Shown here one piece after another: positions 22,308 through 34,866 of a stretch of DNA of 64,000 nt. The stretch is from the NCBI GenBank assembly GCA_010093705.1, contig MU006092.1, forward strand, positions 1,446,500-1,510,499. Reading direction: 5' to 3'. The notes below the pieces were generated by a model, which saw only the letters and a list, made by a program, of their open reading frames with translations, had not been told where the DNA came from and searched no databases. The position numbers and the translations under genes are program-made. This DNA comes from Patellaria atrata CBS 101060 (Eukaryota > Ascomycota > Dothideomycetes > Patellariales > Patellariaceae). Each line of letters starts with the position of its first letter. Within the stretch, counting starts at the first letter, position 1.

Positions 22308-23154
22308 ATGCCCCTCGATACATCTACTTACGCCCTCTCCCTCCTCCGCCTAGACGGTCGACGATGGAACGAACTAAGACGCATACACGCGCAGATCTCG
22401 ACCCAAGCAGCTGCAGATGGGAGCGCGTACCTAGAAATGGGAAACACGAAGGTCATTTGCACCGTAAGCGGACCCAGCGAGGGACGGCGTGGGCAAGGGC
22501 AGGGCGGTGAAGGGGGAAAGGCTAGGATTGAGGTTGAGGTGAATTTGGCGGGTTTCGCTGGGGTGGAGAGGAAGAAACGGGCGAGAGGGGATAGGTGAGT
22601 GGTTCTCTTGGGGTTCATTGTAACATTACATTTTGGGAAGGTCTAGCAGGGTGGTTGAAAGTAGATTCTGATATGGATATAGGCGCATCGCAGAACTTCA
22701 ACATACGCTTACCCAAGCTTACACCTCTACCCTCCTCACCCACCTCTATCCCCACTCCACCATCCTCATAACGCTACATATCCTTTCCCTTGACGGGTCA
22801 CTCCTCGCCGCGACCCTCAACGCTGCAACTCTCGCCCTCATCGACGCGGGTATCCCCATGTCCAACTACCTTGTCGCCTGCACCGCGGGCTCAACAAGCT
22901 TCGAAGAGAGCGACAACGCAGACCCCTTGCTCGATTTGAACGGACAGGAGGAACAGGAGTTACCGTTTGTGACTGTGGGTATATTGGGGGACGGGGATAA
23001 GGTCAGTGTACTCGTTATGGAGAGTAGGGTACAGATGAGCAGGTTGGAGACTATGCTGGTCGTGGCAGTAGATGGGTGTAAGAGAGTCAGGGAGATTTTA
23101 GATGGGGTTGTGAGGGAGCATGGGAGGAATATGGTTGAGGGAGCTGTGGGTTGA
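22308..23154 (+). CDS. SKI6: Exosome core subunit Rrp41/Ski6 (RNase PH fold)
   Basis: Ring subunit of the RNA exosome, which processes and degrades RNA in nucleus and cytoplasm. 252 residues, normal size. Exons 22308-22594 and 22683-23154; the splice restores GDRR-IAEL, where other family members read GDR(R/K)xxE. The RNase PH core is visible: RLDGRRWNELR at the N-terminus, GNTKVICTVSGP, a Gly/Lys-rich loop at about 60-75, and SLDGSLLAATLNAATLALIDAGIP. Eukaryotic Rrp41 is catalytically dead and acts in the ring that threads RNA to Rrp44. The loop GRRGQGQGGEGGKAR is longer and more Gly-rich than in yeast. Confidence 0.93.
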
Positions 23155-24498
23155 GAGATGCGTGGACCTTCAGTATCACGGCTGGAAATAACTTCAAGAG
23201 AACCGAAAGTGATGCATGCGGTATACAGATCAAGATACCGCTACGGAGAACTATATCTCCCTGCAGCTTTAAGCTCTTGTTCACTACGTCCCCAATAGGT
23301 AATGCTGTGGGTATTCTAGACCCTAGGAGCAACGAAGTGGATGCGGGATAGGATCTAGCAGAACTCTAGGTCGAGGAGAAGGCTGCTCTACAGTCTACAG
23401 AGTCTGATGCATACTTCTAGGACCAAAATGGTCAGGTCGCTTTTAGCAGACGTGTTGAGTAGTACAGTGTTACTGTCTTGCGTCTACAGAGCATTTGTGC
23501 AACAGGACAAGGATGTCAAAACAGACAACAACTATATTCCCTCATAACAGATTGTCTTGCGTATATCAACTCCATAAGTGACATTGAAGAAAAGATTTAT
23601 GAACAATAAGATTTTTAGGCCACCAGTGAGACTTCGTCAGAGGTTAAAACCCCTGTCTCCCCAAAACGACAAAGAGCAACCAACTTCAGTCCTTACTCAA
23701 TGCTGATGCAGAATCTGAACGATATTCCAAGTAAAAGGCAGATAGTAAGGAACTAAAAAGTAGCATATTCAATATTGACACAATATTGCAGAGAAGATTC
23801 GGATGCTAATAATGCATAGGTCTAGCATATCACTTCCATCGCAACTCGAACTAGACCCGTTCCGTATCCGCAAACTAGAAGACGTTTCTTGACTTCCCCA
23901 GACCGTTCACGCGTCTCTACAGATTGTATGGATGTCTAGAAGCTCTTGTCAAGCGCAAGAAAATATATATATTAAAAAAAAAAAAAAGAACCTCTGACGG
24001 TGTCCTATCTGAAATGGTGGCATGTCCGTTAGTGAGTCGTGTATGGATGTCAACTTCCGAAGACGACGCCACCAAGCAACTCCACACAAGACTTGTCAAA
24101 TCTAGCTCCATTCACTCACTACTCCATACCAGCTTTACCAAGATGCTTGAGACATCTCTAGACACGAATCTATTAGACTAAAATGCCATATATCCATGAT
24201 TCGGGGGAGTATCCGAGGTCTTTCTCTTCCTCTTTCTCTTTCCCCAGTCTAGCCCCAGGTTTTCATGACTATTGGTAGCTTCCTCCAGAGCATTATCCTG
24301 ACTCGCATAATGCAATCCGGGAAAAAGCGAGTGCTGTTGTACTGCCTTATCTTATAGGTAATTTTTCAACTCTAGTGGCAGGAATATAAGGTATCGAACC
24401 TGCCTCCAACATGGAACTCTACAATACTCTTATATCTCTGTCCTGTAATACTCTCTCCTATCACTTCCCTTGTCCCACTCCCCCCCTCATTCCACACT
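23155..24498. other. Intergenic
   Basis: 1.3 kb without recognisable coding content. Contains an A-run near 23975-23987. The last 130 bp carry the monooxygenase promoter. Confidence 0.4.
24385..24390 (+). promoter_or_regulatory. TATA-like box of the monooxygenase gene
   Basis: TATAAG in an AATATAAGG context, 114 bp before the ATG at 24499. Confidence 0.35.
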
Positions 24499-26504
24499 AT
24501 GGCAGACTTCATAGTTCCTTCAGCTAGCAAATCAGAAACAGACGCCGATAAGAGGCTTCGTGGCCCAATTCACGCGGAGAGACATGTGCGAGTTGTAGTT
24601 GTGGGAGCTGGTGCTTCCGGGTTGCTTATGGCCTACAAGCTCCAGAGACACTTTGACAACTACAGCGTCACTGTTTACGAGAAGAACAAGGAGGTTTCGG
24701 GAACGTGGTTTGAGAATAAATATCCGGGGTAAGTCAATTTGGAGTTCTGTATTTCGTAAGCTAGATGTTCGGAAATAGAAAGCCTTAAGACAGGCTATTA
24801 TCACCATACCCAGTACTGTACCCCTTAGTCATACGTTGATAACGAACAATTAATTCAATATTCCAGAATGGATTTAATCTTTGGCTAACATGGGTTGATA
24901 TAGCTGCGCTTGCGACGTGCCATCGCATAACTACACTTGGTCATTCGAACCAAAGTTGGACTGGTCCGCCGTGTACGCAGGGAGCAAGGAAATCTTCAAT
25001 TACTTTGATAGTTTTGCTGAGAAGTATCATCTCAAGCAATACGTGAAGACTGAGCATCAGGTTTCTGGCTGCTATTGGAATAAGGAGAAAGGCGGCTACG
25101 ATGTCAAAGTCAGAGATTTGCAGAGAGGGGTTGATATCACAGATCACTGCGATATTTTGATCAATGCAGGTGGTATCCTAAACAACTGGAGATGGCCCGC
25201 TATTCCTGGACTTCATGACTATAAGGGCACTCTTCTGCATACAGCGAATTGGGATAACAATGTTAAGTTGGAGGGGAAGCACATCGGTCTCATTGGCAAC
25301 GGGTAAGTTGAGTCATTCCCATTTTTCAGTCAACCATGCTGATAAGATATACAGGTCATCTGGTATCCAAGTACTCCCAACCATCCAACCAATAGTCGAG
25401 AAAGTAACTACTTTCATCCGCGAACCAACTTGGGTATCACCAGTCCAAGGACTCGAGCAACATGTCTTTACCGACAAGGAGCGTCTCGAATTCGCCCAAA
25501 AGCCCGGCACGCTAACCCAATACCGCAAAGAAGTCGAAACTGGTCTCAACGGCCAGTTCGCCATCTTCCTCAAGGACACCAAGACCAACAACGAAACACA
25601 CGACTACATGGAAGGCCAGATGAAGGGAAAGCTGAAGAACTCCTACCTAGAAGAACGCCTGATCCCCGAATGGCATGTTGGCTGCCGTCGCCTCACTCCC
25701 GGGGTCGGCTACCTCGAAGCTCTCGGTAAGGAGAATGTGAACGTGGTGTACGGCGAAATCGAGCGCATCACCGAGAGTGGCTGCGTTTGCGACAATGGTC
25801 AGGAATACCCCATCGACGTCCTCATCTGTGCGACAGGGTTTGACACCTCCTTCCGTCCCCGCTTCCCCGTCATCGGGCCTGATGGCACAAACCTCCAGGA
25901 CCAGTGGCAGCAAGACCCGGAATCCTATTTCGGTATCGCCGCGGCCAATTTCCCCAACTACCTCATTTTCCTCGGCCCGAACTGTCCCATCGGCAATGGA
26001 CCGGTGTTGAGCGCGATAGAGTGCCAGGCGGATTACATGTGCAAGCTCATCGACCGCTATCAGACTCACAATATCACGACCTTCGCTCCGAGGCAGGACG
26101 CAATCAAAGACTTCATCGCGCACAAGGATTGGTTCATGCGGAAGACCGTGTGGGCGGATCCATGTCGGTCGTGGTATAAGTTGCGTCCCGACGGGCCCGT
26201 CACTGCGCTCTGGCCTGGATCAACGTTGCATTATATCGAGGCGTTGATGGAGGTTAGGCTGGAGGATTGGGAGGTCAAGTACGCGGGGAACAGGTTCGCG
26301 TGGTTGGGGAATGGATACTCTCAGACGGAGCTGGATGATACGGCGGATTGGGCGTATTATATCAGGGAGCAGGACGATGATGAGCCGTTGAGTAGGGGTA
26401 GGAGGAGGAAGTTGTTGACGAAGAGTGGGACCATGACGCCGATTAAGGGGATTAATTTTAGTGGTAAGGATTCTGTGGAGAAGCAGGTGCAGGCGAAGAT
26501 CTGA
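24499..26504 (+). CDS. Baeyer-Villiger-type flavin monooxygenase
   Basis: FAD/NADPH-dependent monooxygenase of 592 residues, likely inserting oxygen next to a ketone to form an ester or lactone, or acting on a related carbonyl. Exons 24499-24728, 24904-25302 and 25355-26504. FAD motif GAGASG at 36-41, and NADPH motif GNGSSG at 208-213, created by the second splice. The type I BVMO fingerprint FxGxxxHxxxW appears as YKGTLLHTANWD at 183-194, with Tyr in place of Phe. The GTWFENKYPG segment after the FAD domain and ICATGFD are typical. The C-terminal tripeptide AKI fits a loose PTS1 pattern, so peroxisomal location is possible but unproven. It sits alone on plus, 0.9 kb before an SDR on the same strand, so ketone supply by the SDR is conceivable. 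Confidence 0.93.
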
Positions 26505-27404
26505 TGGGATGAAGGGTAAGTGGAGATTGGTAGGTGGAAAAATAACGGCGTTATTTGTATATATCTTTGTTACGTAGGTTGCATTGTGGGTTGTGATGGA
26601 TTTTGATATCAGTTGTCTATATTTCGTTTTTTAAGGCCTAGTTCTGGTTTCTCCTAAATTGAGAATATATAACAGACAGTGTACAGTTTCTTTCTCTGGT
26701 TGCTCATCAACCCATCTCGTCTCTTACCTGGAGATATGGATATCAAGAAAGAGGTAGAGTACAGTTTCGCAGAACCATAGCAACCGATTCCCACCGCCAA
26801 AAAAAGTCCCACTAACCCCTATCACAAATATTACTAAAGCGTACCTTAGAATCCATACAACAACCTAAATATGTTTGACGATAGCACAATCATTCGCCAA
26901 ATTGCCCAGCGACTCATACATCTAACCCCGAACTTTAGACCTGACTCGAATCGAACAATATTTTATCTCCATTACAGCCGACCCCGAACCCCACGTTCTG
27001 GAATCCCGGGGTCGGGGATGGGCGGAAAAGGTGTCCTTGAGCTATGTACTTTGCGGAGGTAGGGGAAGAGGGGGGCGAGTCATGGAGCTGTGGAGTAACT
27101 TTCCCCACAACGTGGTCTACCTTAGCTGTGGGATATCTTGGAACGAGAGAGACTGACCGGTTCCTGGAGAGTTGAGGGGGGATGTAAACACCAAGGTAAA
27201 CAGAAATGAAGTAAGAGACGGCGGGGGAGTTATGTACATTCATATCTGTCTCTCTTTTCTGGTCAATTTCTGTCTCAATCCCTTTGTTTTCCACGGATTG
27301 ATATCGCAACCTCCACCCCTCCCTCCAAAAAAAGGTATCCGTAGAGAGTAGAAAGAGCTTTGAATCAGATAAACATAAACTGTAAGAAGTAAGAATCAAA
27401 TAAC
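26505..27404. other. Intergenic
   Basis: Monooxygenase 3' end and SDR promoter. Nothing else recognised. Confidence 0.4.
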
Positions 27405-28545
27405 ATGGCACGCGCCCTCCTCAGAGGCACCGCCTTCATCACGGGCGCTGGTTCAGGTATGCTATGCTCACCCTTCGCCATTCCCACCTTTCACCCTACG
27501 CCTGAAATACTGCCCTATACTGTACCCCATCACTAAACCCCCCCTGATACCCCCCACAGGAATCGGCCAACACACCGCCTACGCCCTCGCAACCCACGGT
27601 ATCTCCCGCCTCGCCCTCGCTGACATCTCCACGCCCTCTCTCCGCACCACAATCTCCGCCCTGCAGCACGAGCACCCGGACATCGAAGTGCTGCCGCTCC
27701 AAATGAACGTCGCGAGCGAAGAGGATGTGAAGAGGGGTATTAGGGAGACGATGAAAAGGTTTGGGAGATTGGACTGCGCGATCAACAATGCGGGGATCGG
27801 GGGCAGGTTGGCGCCGAGCACGGAGGTCGAGAGGGCGGAGTGGGAGAGCGTTATGAGTGTCAATTTGATGGGGTGCTGGTTGTGTTTGAGGGAGGAGGTG
27901 GCGGTTATGAGGGGGCAGGAGTGAGTCTTGGGGATTTTATTTTTTCGGGGGTGGATGTGAGGGATGAGGTGGAGGAAACGGGGAAAGGGAAGGGGAGAAA
28001 GGAAGGAGAGAGAACGACACGGCTGACCTTTGTTTGACAAACAGGATCCTCGACCCTCGCGAAGGACGCGGCGTCATCGTCAACGTGGCTAGCATGCTCG
28101 GCCTGCGCGCTTCGACGCCCAACACGCCCGCCACCGCGTATACAGCTAGCAAGCACGGTGTTATGGGATTGACGAAGACAGTGAGTTTTTTTTCCCTCTT
28201 TTCCTCTCCCTCCTCATCAGTCTCCCACCCCCCTCTTCTGTCCCTTCGACATCCCCTTACCCCTTTCACACCATATCCACCCCCTCTAACCCCTCCCCCC
28301 AGGACGCCCTCCAATACGCCCCCCTGCACATCCGCATCAACGCCATTTGCCCGGGCTACGTCGCCACGCCTTTACTCAAGGCGTCGGCCAGCAGCGAAGC
28401 TATGGCGAGAGAGATCGACCGTGTTCCGATGAAGAGACTTGGGGAAATGGAAGAGATTGCCGATGCGGTTGTGTTTTTGTGTTCGCGCATGTCGAGTTTT
28501 ATGACGGGTACGGGATTGGTGGTTGATGGGGGGTGGACTGCGTGA
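27405..28545 (+). CDS. Short-chain dehydrogenase/reductase, classical type
   Basis: Classical SDR of 263 residues. Four exons: 27405-27456, 27560-27920, 28045-28180, 28303-28545. The cofactor motif TGAGSGIG (13-20) is split by intron 1. NNAG and catalytic Ser154, Tyr170 and Lys174 (YTASK) follow, then the NAICPGYVATPL loop and a C-terminal VDGGW that ends as in many bacterial-type SDRs. All active-site residues are present. Introns are 103-124 nt, longer than elsewhere in the window and pyrimidine-rich. It follows the flavin monooxygenase on the same strand. Substrate unknown; a sterol-like, sugar or ketone alcohol is possible. Confidence 0.92.
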
Positions 28546-29096
28546 GGTTGGACAGCGTAAGAGGTTGGATGGGGAGCGGTGGAGGGCGAGGGGAAGAGAG
28601 TGGGAATGGGCTAAAATGTACACATTCCTCATAAAGAATAAGACTGGTGTCTTTTTTTTTTTTTTGAAGAATAGAAAAGAAATAAACTCTACAATTGGTG
28701 TAGAAAGAAACAAACTAAGTGTATGCGTGCGTATGAATGATTTTACTATACGAACCCTGTATCAGAAGACCGGGCGTGAGCTTTGCAAAAAGGGGCGGAA
28801 ATCTGACAAAAGGGGCGTTTGTACGCGCTGATAGTGGAAAATATTATGACAGCGATATGGTTTAGATAGTATTAGACAATAGGATAATAAAGAAATATGC
28901 ATATCTTAGTCCTTTGGATATGTATACTTCAGTATATACAGTACAGCAACGGTAGAAAAACCTACATTGTAGAACTAGACAAATGAGGAGAAAGCTGTCA
29001 AAACGCGTGGATAGTTAGTAATATGATGTGATATACTACACTCCCTTCGTACTTAAAACACCCCAATAACGTATATCCAGAAATCGATAGTTAGGA
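28546..29096. other. Convergent 3' region, SDR / SLX4
   Basis: Contains a T-run at about 28652-28666 and AT-rich sequence, consistent with poly(A) regions of both genes. No gene. Confidence 0.4.
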
Positions 29097-32050
29097 TCAT
29101 TCCTGCTGTTTCCGCTTCCCGAGTCTCAAGTTCTCTTTCCAAAAACAACAGATGCTATTCTCCTCGCACCACTTCTGCACCATCCAGCCCTGGACATTCA
29201 ATTCGATTTCTTCCATCTCCTCCTCTCCATTCACCCAATCTCCCTCGCTGCCTTCCTCATCTACCTTCTTCCCCTTCCCCTTTCCATTTCCCATCTTCTT
29301 CTTGGTCTTCTTCTTCTTGACCTGCATCTTCACCTTAATCCCCTTACCAACTAACCACCCCGTAAGTTCCTCCACAACAATAGGATCAAAAACCAGCATC
29401 CGCTCCCACCAACTCCATCCCCTCCCCTCCTTACTCCCCTCCCCGCTACTCCTCGGCTCCCCCTTCACCGTCCTCGTTATAAGCGGGAACAGCGTCCCCT
29501 TTATAGTATCCCAACACGCCTTTGCAGCGGCAGTAGCCGCGCCATTAGCCCTCCTTGACGCAGGCGCACCGGTCACTAATTCGAGCGTGGGCTCTGATGA
29601 AGCGGTGCCACGCTTACGCCGAGGAGGGGGAGAGGGCGTGGCTTCATCTTGCGAGTCCTCGATCTCGTCGATATGCTTCCAGCCCTCTGCATCAACGTCC
29701 CCGGGATCTTTGATCTTGAGTTTGCGTGGTATGAAGGATTTTGCGCTCGTGGCGCGTTTTCTGGGTTTAGGCGGCGCATTTGGTTCTTTAGGGGGACGGC
29801 CGCGGCGTTTTGCGGGGATAGATTGGGATTCTGCACCGGGAGCCTCGGAAACGATTAAAGAGGAAGGAGCGGGAAGCAGGCCTTGGGGTAGAGTGGACAT
29901 TTTGCGCGAAGTTTGCGGTTTGGCGAGCTTGATGTTCGAGGGGAGACGTTGGAGCGGTAGCCGGTCAGGCACGGAGGAGTGGAGGGGGGACCGGGGATTG
30001 GAAAGGGCGTTGTCGCGTGCTAGTTTTGCCGTACGGAAGGATTCCAGAACTGTGGAAGGCGAGATGGGAGCCTTTGGAGGTGGTATAGATGTATCTGAGT
30101 CAGACGAAATCGATAGTGTAGGAGTTCCACGGCGTTCCACATTCGCTGCATATCGCTCTTCTGCGTAACTCTCGATGTCTATGAAACTGGCATCTTCAAG
30201 TGGTTGCTCAGGAAACCCTTCGTGCTCGGGTACACACGATTGTTCCGACACAGTTACATCATCCACGGCAGAAGTCCCGATAGTTGTCGGTTTATCAGCA
30301 ATATTCTGATCATGTACAATGTCATCATATGATTCAATATTGACAAATACACCCTCTTCATTTGGACTATCCAGTTGTTGTTGAGGTCGCGGTTGTACCC
30401 TTTCAGGGGCAAGCAGAGAGTCATCAAAGTCTCTGGTTGCGGCTGACCAAAGGTGCCTCTTTGCTTGTATATCGGATAGCTTTGTACTTCTTAATGTTAC
30501 TTGGGCATCATCCTCTTGGGGGAAAGCAATTGACTCTGATTCTCGCATCGCTTGTTGCAAGTCTCTGAGAAATGTCGGAGATTCCCCTCCAGCCAATTGA
30601 CTGGAAGTACCGAATAAGATATCTTGATCAGGAAACCTACTCACAGCAGACTCCGGAGAGAGTAATTTCAACCTCGATTGGGCAAGTTTCTTCTTGACGG
30701 TACTCTTCTTGGTCTTCTGTCCCCTATCCGTCTCCGCTCGTTTTCTTGGTGATTTATTCCGAGCTCTTTCTTTCAGATTGGTATATTGAACTTTATCTGC
30801 CTCACCAGCACCTGCAGAGCTAGCTACAGACCGAGGGGGAAAGGATTTACGAACCGGAGCTGGTTCTAGGGTACCTGCTTCCCCAACCGGCGTTCTGTAT
30901 TGAGCGGTCACCCTATCTGTGATTGTTACAGGCTTCTTCTTCGGCGGTTTAGCTCGTTTCTCTGTTGGCCCCTCAGTCGCAGCAGATTTCTTAAGGATTT
31001 CATTAGATGCAGCTGGTGTTACCGTAGGAAGCAGCTACTGAAATTAGAATTGACAAATTAGGGATAGACAAGGGATATTACTTCGATCTTTCTCCGTTTC
31101 GTCACCGCCTCCCCAGACGCTTCTCTTGGAAGTACTGGAGCTTCGACTGTTACATTTTGAAAGCTAAAGTCCGCTAGGACATCACCAAAACCTAGTTTTG
31201 GTGTAATTTTCTGACCGATTTCATGGCATACTTGGGTTAAGCTTGGAGAGTCATCTTCAAGAGTTTTCTGGGTATCTTTCACTGGTGTCCAATCAGTTCG
31301 CCTTCTGATCGCCTTATCCAGTTTCAAGTTCTCTACTACCACCTGCTCTCCACCGACCGTCACAGTTTGAGCGAAATGAGATGAAGTAGTACCAGTAGAT
31401 TTAGATTCCTTTCTCTTGGCCTCTGATACCTCCTTTAAAGCGCTCTTTTGCTTGTTCTTAGTCTCATTGTCCTTTCCAGGTTTTGTAACTTTGCCTTTCT
31501 TCAATTTCGTTTGGGACTCATCCTTCATCTTTTTTGTTCTAAGCTTCCTCACCTTCGCGGGCGCTTTTGGTCCATCTACCTCATCCTCTTCCTGTTTCGC
31601 TACAGCCAATGTGCTCTGCTCTTTCTCTAGAACTTTATATACCTTAGGTTTGGATGTCCTCGGCTTCCTTGGCTTCTCTTTTTTTTCTACAGGTTCCTTC
31701 TCCACCACTCTCGCCTGAGACCTTTTTGTTGCTTGCTTAATGGCTTTTTTGACACCGGAGGAAGGCTCCAGATTGTATTGTTCGTAGATGTCCACACTTA
31801 GTTGCTTTGCTTTCAGGAGGTTACAAGCACTTTCGAAGCTCACAATTGCGCCCTCGGGGATTGCTGCCGCGCGAGATCCAGTCCTCAGCCCATTGACATT
31901 GGCATTATTACTCTTGATAAGCGAAGAAAGAGACGGTAGGTCTGAGGATATAGTGGATTGTCCACATTGCGCGCTCGGAGGTGTCGCGACGAGATCGGAC
32001 GGAAGTCGAGGTGGAGAGGATGAAAGCACGACTAGCTCCATTGTAGCCAT
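29097..32050 (-). CDS. SLX4: Structure-specific endonuclease subunit SLX4
   Basis: Scaffold subunit of the SLX1-SLX4 nuclease, which cuts branched DNA (flaps, Holliday junctions) in the nucleus. 968 residues from two exons, 32050-31082 and 31034-29097, joined across a 47-nt intron. Evidence: a long disordered, Lys/Ser/Pro-rich body; two short FVNIESYDD / FIDIESYAEE motifs (about 555 and 610); a KPPKKKPVTITDRVTAQYR segment just after the splice; and the conserved C-terminal domain that binds SLX1 (GWMVQKWCEENSICCFWK, about 940-960). The acceptor is the second of two AGs (TTTCAGTAG); using the first would put a stop directly at the junction. I use MATMEL at 32050 as start; an internal ATG at 32041 or an upstream one at 32086 are alternatives. 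A very Lys-rich block precedes the C-terminal domain. Confidence 0.85.
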
Positions 32051-32720
32051 TTGGAGCAGCCTGCGAGTCGAACATAAGTTAAGCAACAGCGTAACGGTTT
32101 AGGGGCATAGAGAAAGGGAAAAATACAGCAAACAAAGGGAGGGGAGAACCGAACAAATCGTTGTTTACATTCGCCCGCTGTTGGAACAAAGATGAACTCG
32201 CCAAGGAATCCCCGATCAAAACGCGTCTTCACGGGTTGTCGCATTGCCTATCCTGCTCAACTTCCCCATCGAGGATTGTACACTCGCTGTACAAACGATA
32301 GCGGACCGCAAATACTAACTCTTCGGTCAATATACACGTATTGTACATATACTGGTGTACTATCAACTTTTACCCTCTGGGATGTTCTCATATTCTATAT
32401 CGTAGTCGGATATCTTTCCCAATGATAACCGTACAAGAAGTCGGAGTGCCAATAGCAAGTAAGGATTCTCTCGAAGCCCAGTATGAAGTATCCATTGACC
32501 CAGACTCCATGGGACTCAGGATTTGAACGCTATCATCCATACTACTAATCGTTCTAAGTGAGCTGGGGAGTTACTCTCTGTCCTGTCCACCTAGCAAGAC
32601 ATGGACAATATTCATTAATATTCAATCTACATCCATTAACTTGAGTATTACTGAGGTTTCCAGCCAATACTCCCATTTAATCAACTGGAATTATTTACAA
32701 GGGACACGAATAAGACGCAC
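32051..32720. other. Intergenic
   Basis: SLX4 promoter on one side, 3' end of the AtuA-like gene on the other. No gene recognised. Confidence 0.4.
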
Positions 32721-34866
32721 TCAAACTCTTCCCCGTCTGAGAAAAACGTTTGGAATATCAACATACTTAGCGCGGAGGTATTCCCCAACATTCTTTCCAA
32801 GTCCATCATACGTACTCGACGCATTGTAGGATCTATCTAGATGATCATGTAGTAGGAAATGTACTGCTTTGATTCCGGGCATCTCAAAACGATCAACGTC
32901 CTTCCCGTTGTACTCGGGACCAAGCAGCTGCTTGATTTTCGGGATCGTCAAGAGTGACTTCAGCCATTCATACTCATCGTCTCGTCGGACGAAGAAACCG
33001 ACATTAGCATCAGATGCTAAAAGAGTCAGCACATGGAGAAACCAGAGATGCAAAGGACCACTTACCCTTATCACCAGAACGGCATAGTATAACCCAACCC
33101 AAAGGTCCCCTTGTTGTTGGTCCAAAACTCTTGAGGTCAACCGGATTTTGAGTCTCGTAGGACCACTGCCTAGGCTCGTACAGCTTGACACTCGGCGATG
33201 GTGGAACAGAGACCGTCTGGTTCGACCAGAGGAAGTTCACCTTGTGCTCTATCTCCGACTGTGGAATCAAAGCTGCCCAGTACTCAAAGAACTCTTTCCC
33301 TGATGACTGACGGATGTCGTTCTCAATTGTTGCACCAGGACAGCTCTGAAGGAAATTTTCGATACACCATCTGTTTAGTCCGGGAGTCGCGTTATCTTTG
33401 GGTGCAACCAGGGATTGGTCCTTCGTCTGTGCGAATATTCTGAAGTCGACAGTTGCGTAATCTTGATTCTCTGGATCCGGTTGGCTGTAGCCATTGACCG
33501 TAAAGTTAAGGACCGAAAATTTCTTTGCGTTTTCGCCCATAGATTTTAGAATTTGTCTCTTAGTCCATTCTGCCTTTTGCTCGATATCTAGTCCGCTGTT
33601 GTGTTTGTTAGCTCTCTTCAAATTTTCTATGCATCCATCATTTGCTTACCAAAGATAGTAGTGGAATTCTGAAAGTCAATATGTTAGTTGTGTTGTCTGA
33701 CTCTCCTTGGCATAGTAAACTTACCAGCTTGCCATCCCCCTTTAGCTGTTAAGCCGACTTTTGTCGTCGTTGGCGGTGGATTTCCTTTCACACCTGTAAC
33801 AAGAACCTGATCTTTTCCTTCTTGAGTCATCTTCAGACCTTCAATATTTGCTACCACATCAGAGCCATAGTACAGAGGTCCCTGTATCTCGTAGAGCAAT
33901 TGCGAAGCAACAGTACCGACGGAGATCTGTTCAATTAGTCCCATCATACCACTCCAGACTACTTGAAAGACTTACCTCTCCACCAGTCCCAGGCTCCTTC
34001 TCCATCTTACAAGTGCCATCGCCGTATACTTCCGCAATTGGAAATCCAAGGTTTTCGCAACCATCGAACAACTCTTTAAACCCACTATAATACCCCCCAC
34101 AAGCGTAACTAGAACACTCGATCAGATGCCCGGCCATCAATGCTCCAGCTACCTGGTCATAATCACTATGCCTATCCCACCCATGCCACCACATGGCTGC
34201 GCCAACTGTTGGTGCTGCATCTGCAACGCGTCCACAGATTACGATATCAGCACCATGCTTGAACGCTTCTGCAATACCTGCGCCTCCTAGATAGCACTGT
34301 GCGGCTACAGGCTCGAAGCCCCAATTTTTGAGCTCCCCGCCAAAGCAGATGTTTTCAAATTTCTCACCCTGCTTAAGGAGCTTATTGACGATATGAAGCA
34401 CATCATCCCCCTCAATCCACGCAACCTTTAAATCATAACCCTCGCTCGCAACCGTTTCTGCAATCTTCTTCGCTAACATTTCCGTATCGCTCGCCCCCGC
34501 GTTAACTGCCACCTTGATTCCCTTTTTGCTAATATTCGGCAGCGCCGGGACAAAACTCCCCATGAAACTCGGGTCGTAGAGGCCCACTCTTTCCCCGCTA
34601 TCTCCTTTCTTCGCGATCTCGGCTTTTGCGGCCCCTTGCCAGGACATCGTGCACTCGCTCATCCAATCCCCGACGATCACGTCGACGTCAAGTTTTGCGA
34701 GGTCGGCCATTGCGCGCTGTCGATCTGTGAAACCACCTGAAGCACCCGCGATGCGGATGCCCCGTTTTGCCTCGCCGTTGGCGGCGGTGCGAGAACGTTT
34801 CGCGGTGCCGTTAGAGCCATTGGAAGTTCCATTGGTTGCCACTGCGGTTGCTGAACGTTTGGTCAT
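32721..34866 (-). CDS. AtuA-like protein (DUF1446, acyclic terpene utilisation family)
   Basis: 645 residues, exons 34866-33976, 33926-33725, 33668-33650 (a 19-nt micro-exon), 33595-33066 and 33016-32721. The N-terminal DUF1446 domain starts with RIAGASGGFTDRQ and includes VIVGDWMSECT, KVAVNAGASD, a GGAGIAEAFKHGADIVICGRVADA segment and LIECSSYACGGYYSG. The C-terminal AtuA-like domain starts at CRSGDKASDANVGFFVRR, which is only complete after the last splice. The N-terminus is a low-complexity Thr/Asn/Ser/Gly lead with basic KRSR patches. Bacterial AtuA is needed for growth on citronellol-type acyclic terpenes; the biochemical activity of fungal members is not settled. It lies 1 kb from an acyl-CoA dehydrogenase on the same strand, which fits a role in branched acyl catabolism (inference). 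Confidence 0.9.

Noticed and set aside
29152-30168. 338-codon open frame on plus
   Set aside because: It is antisense to SLX4 and made of complementary low-complexity codons; a shadow.
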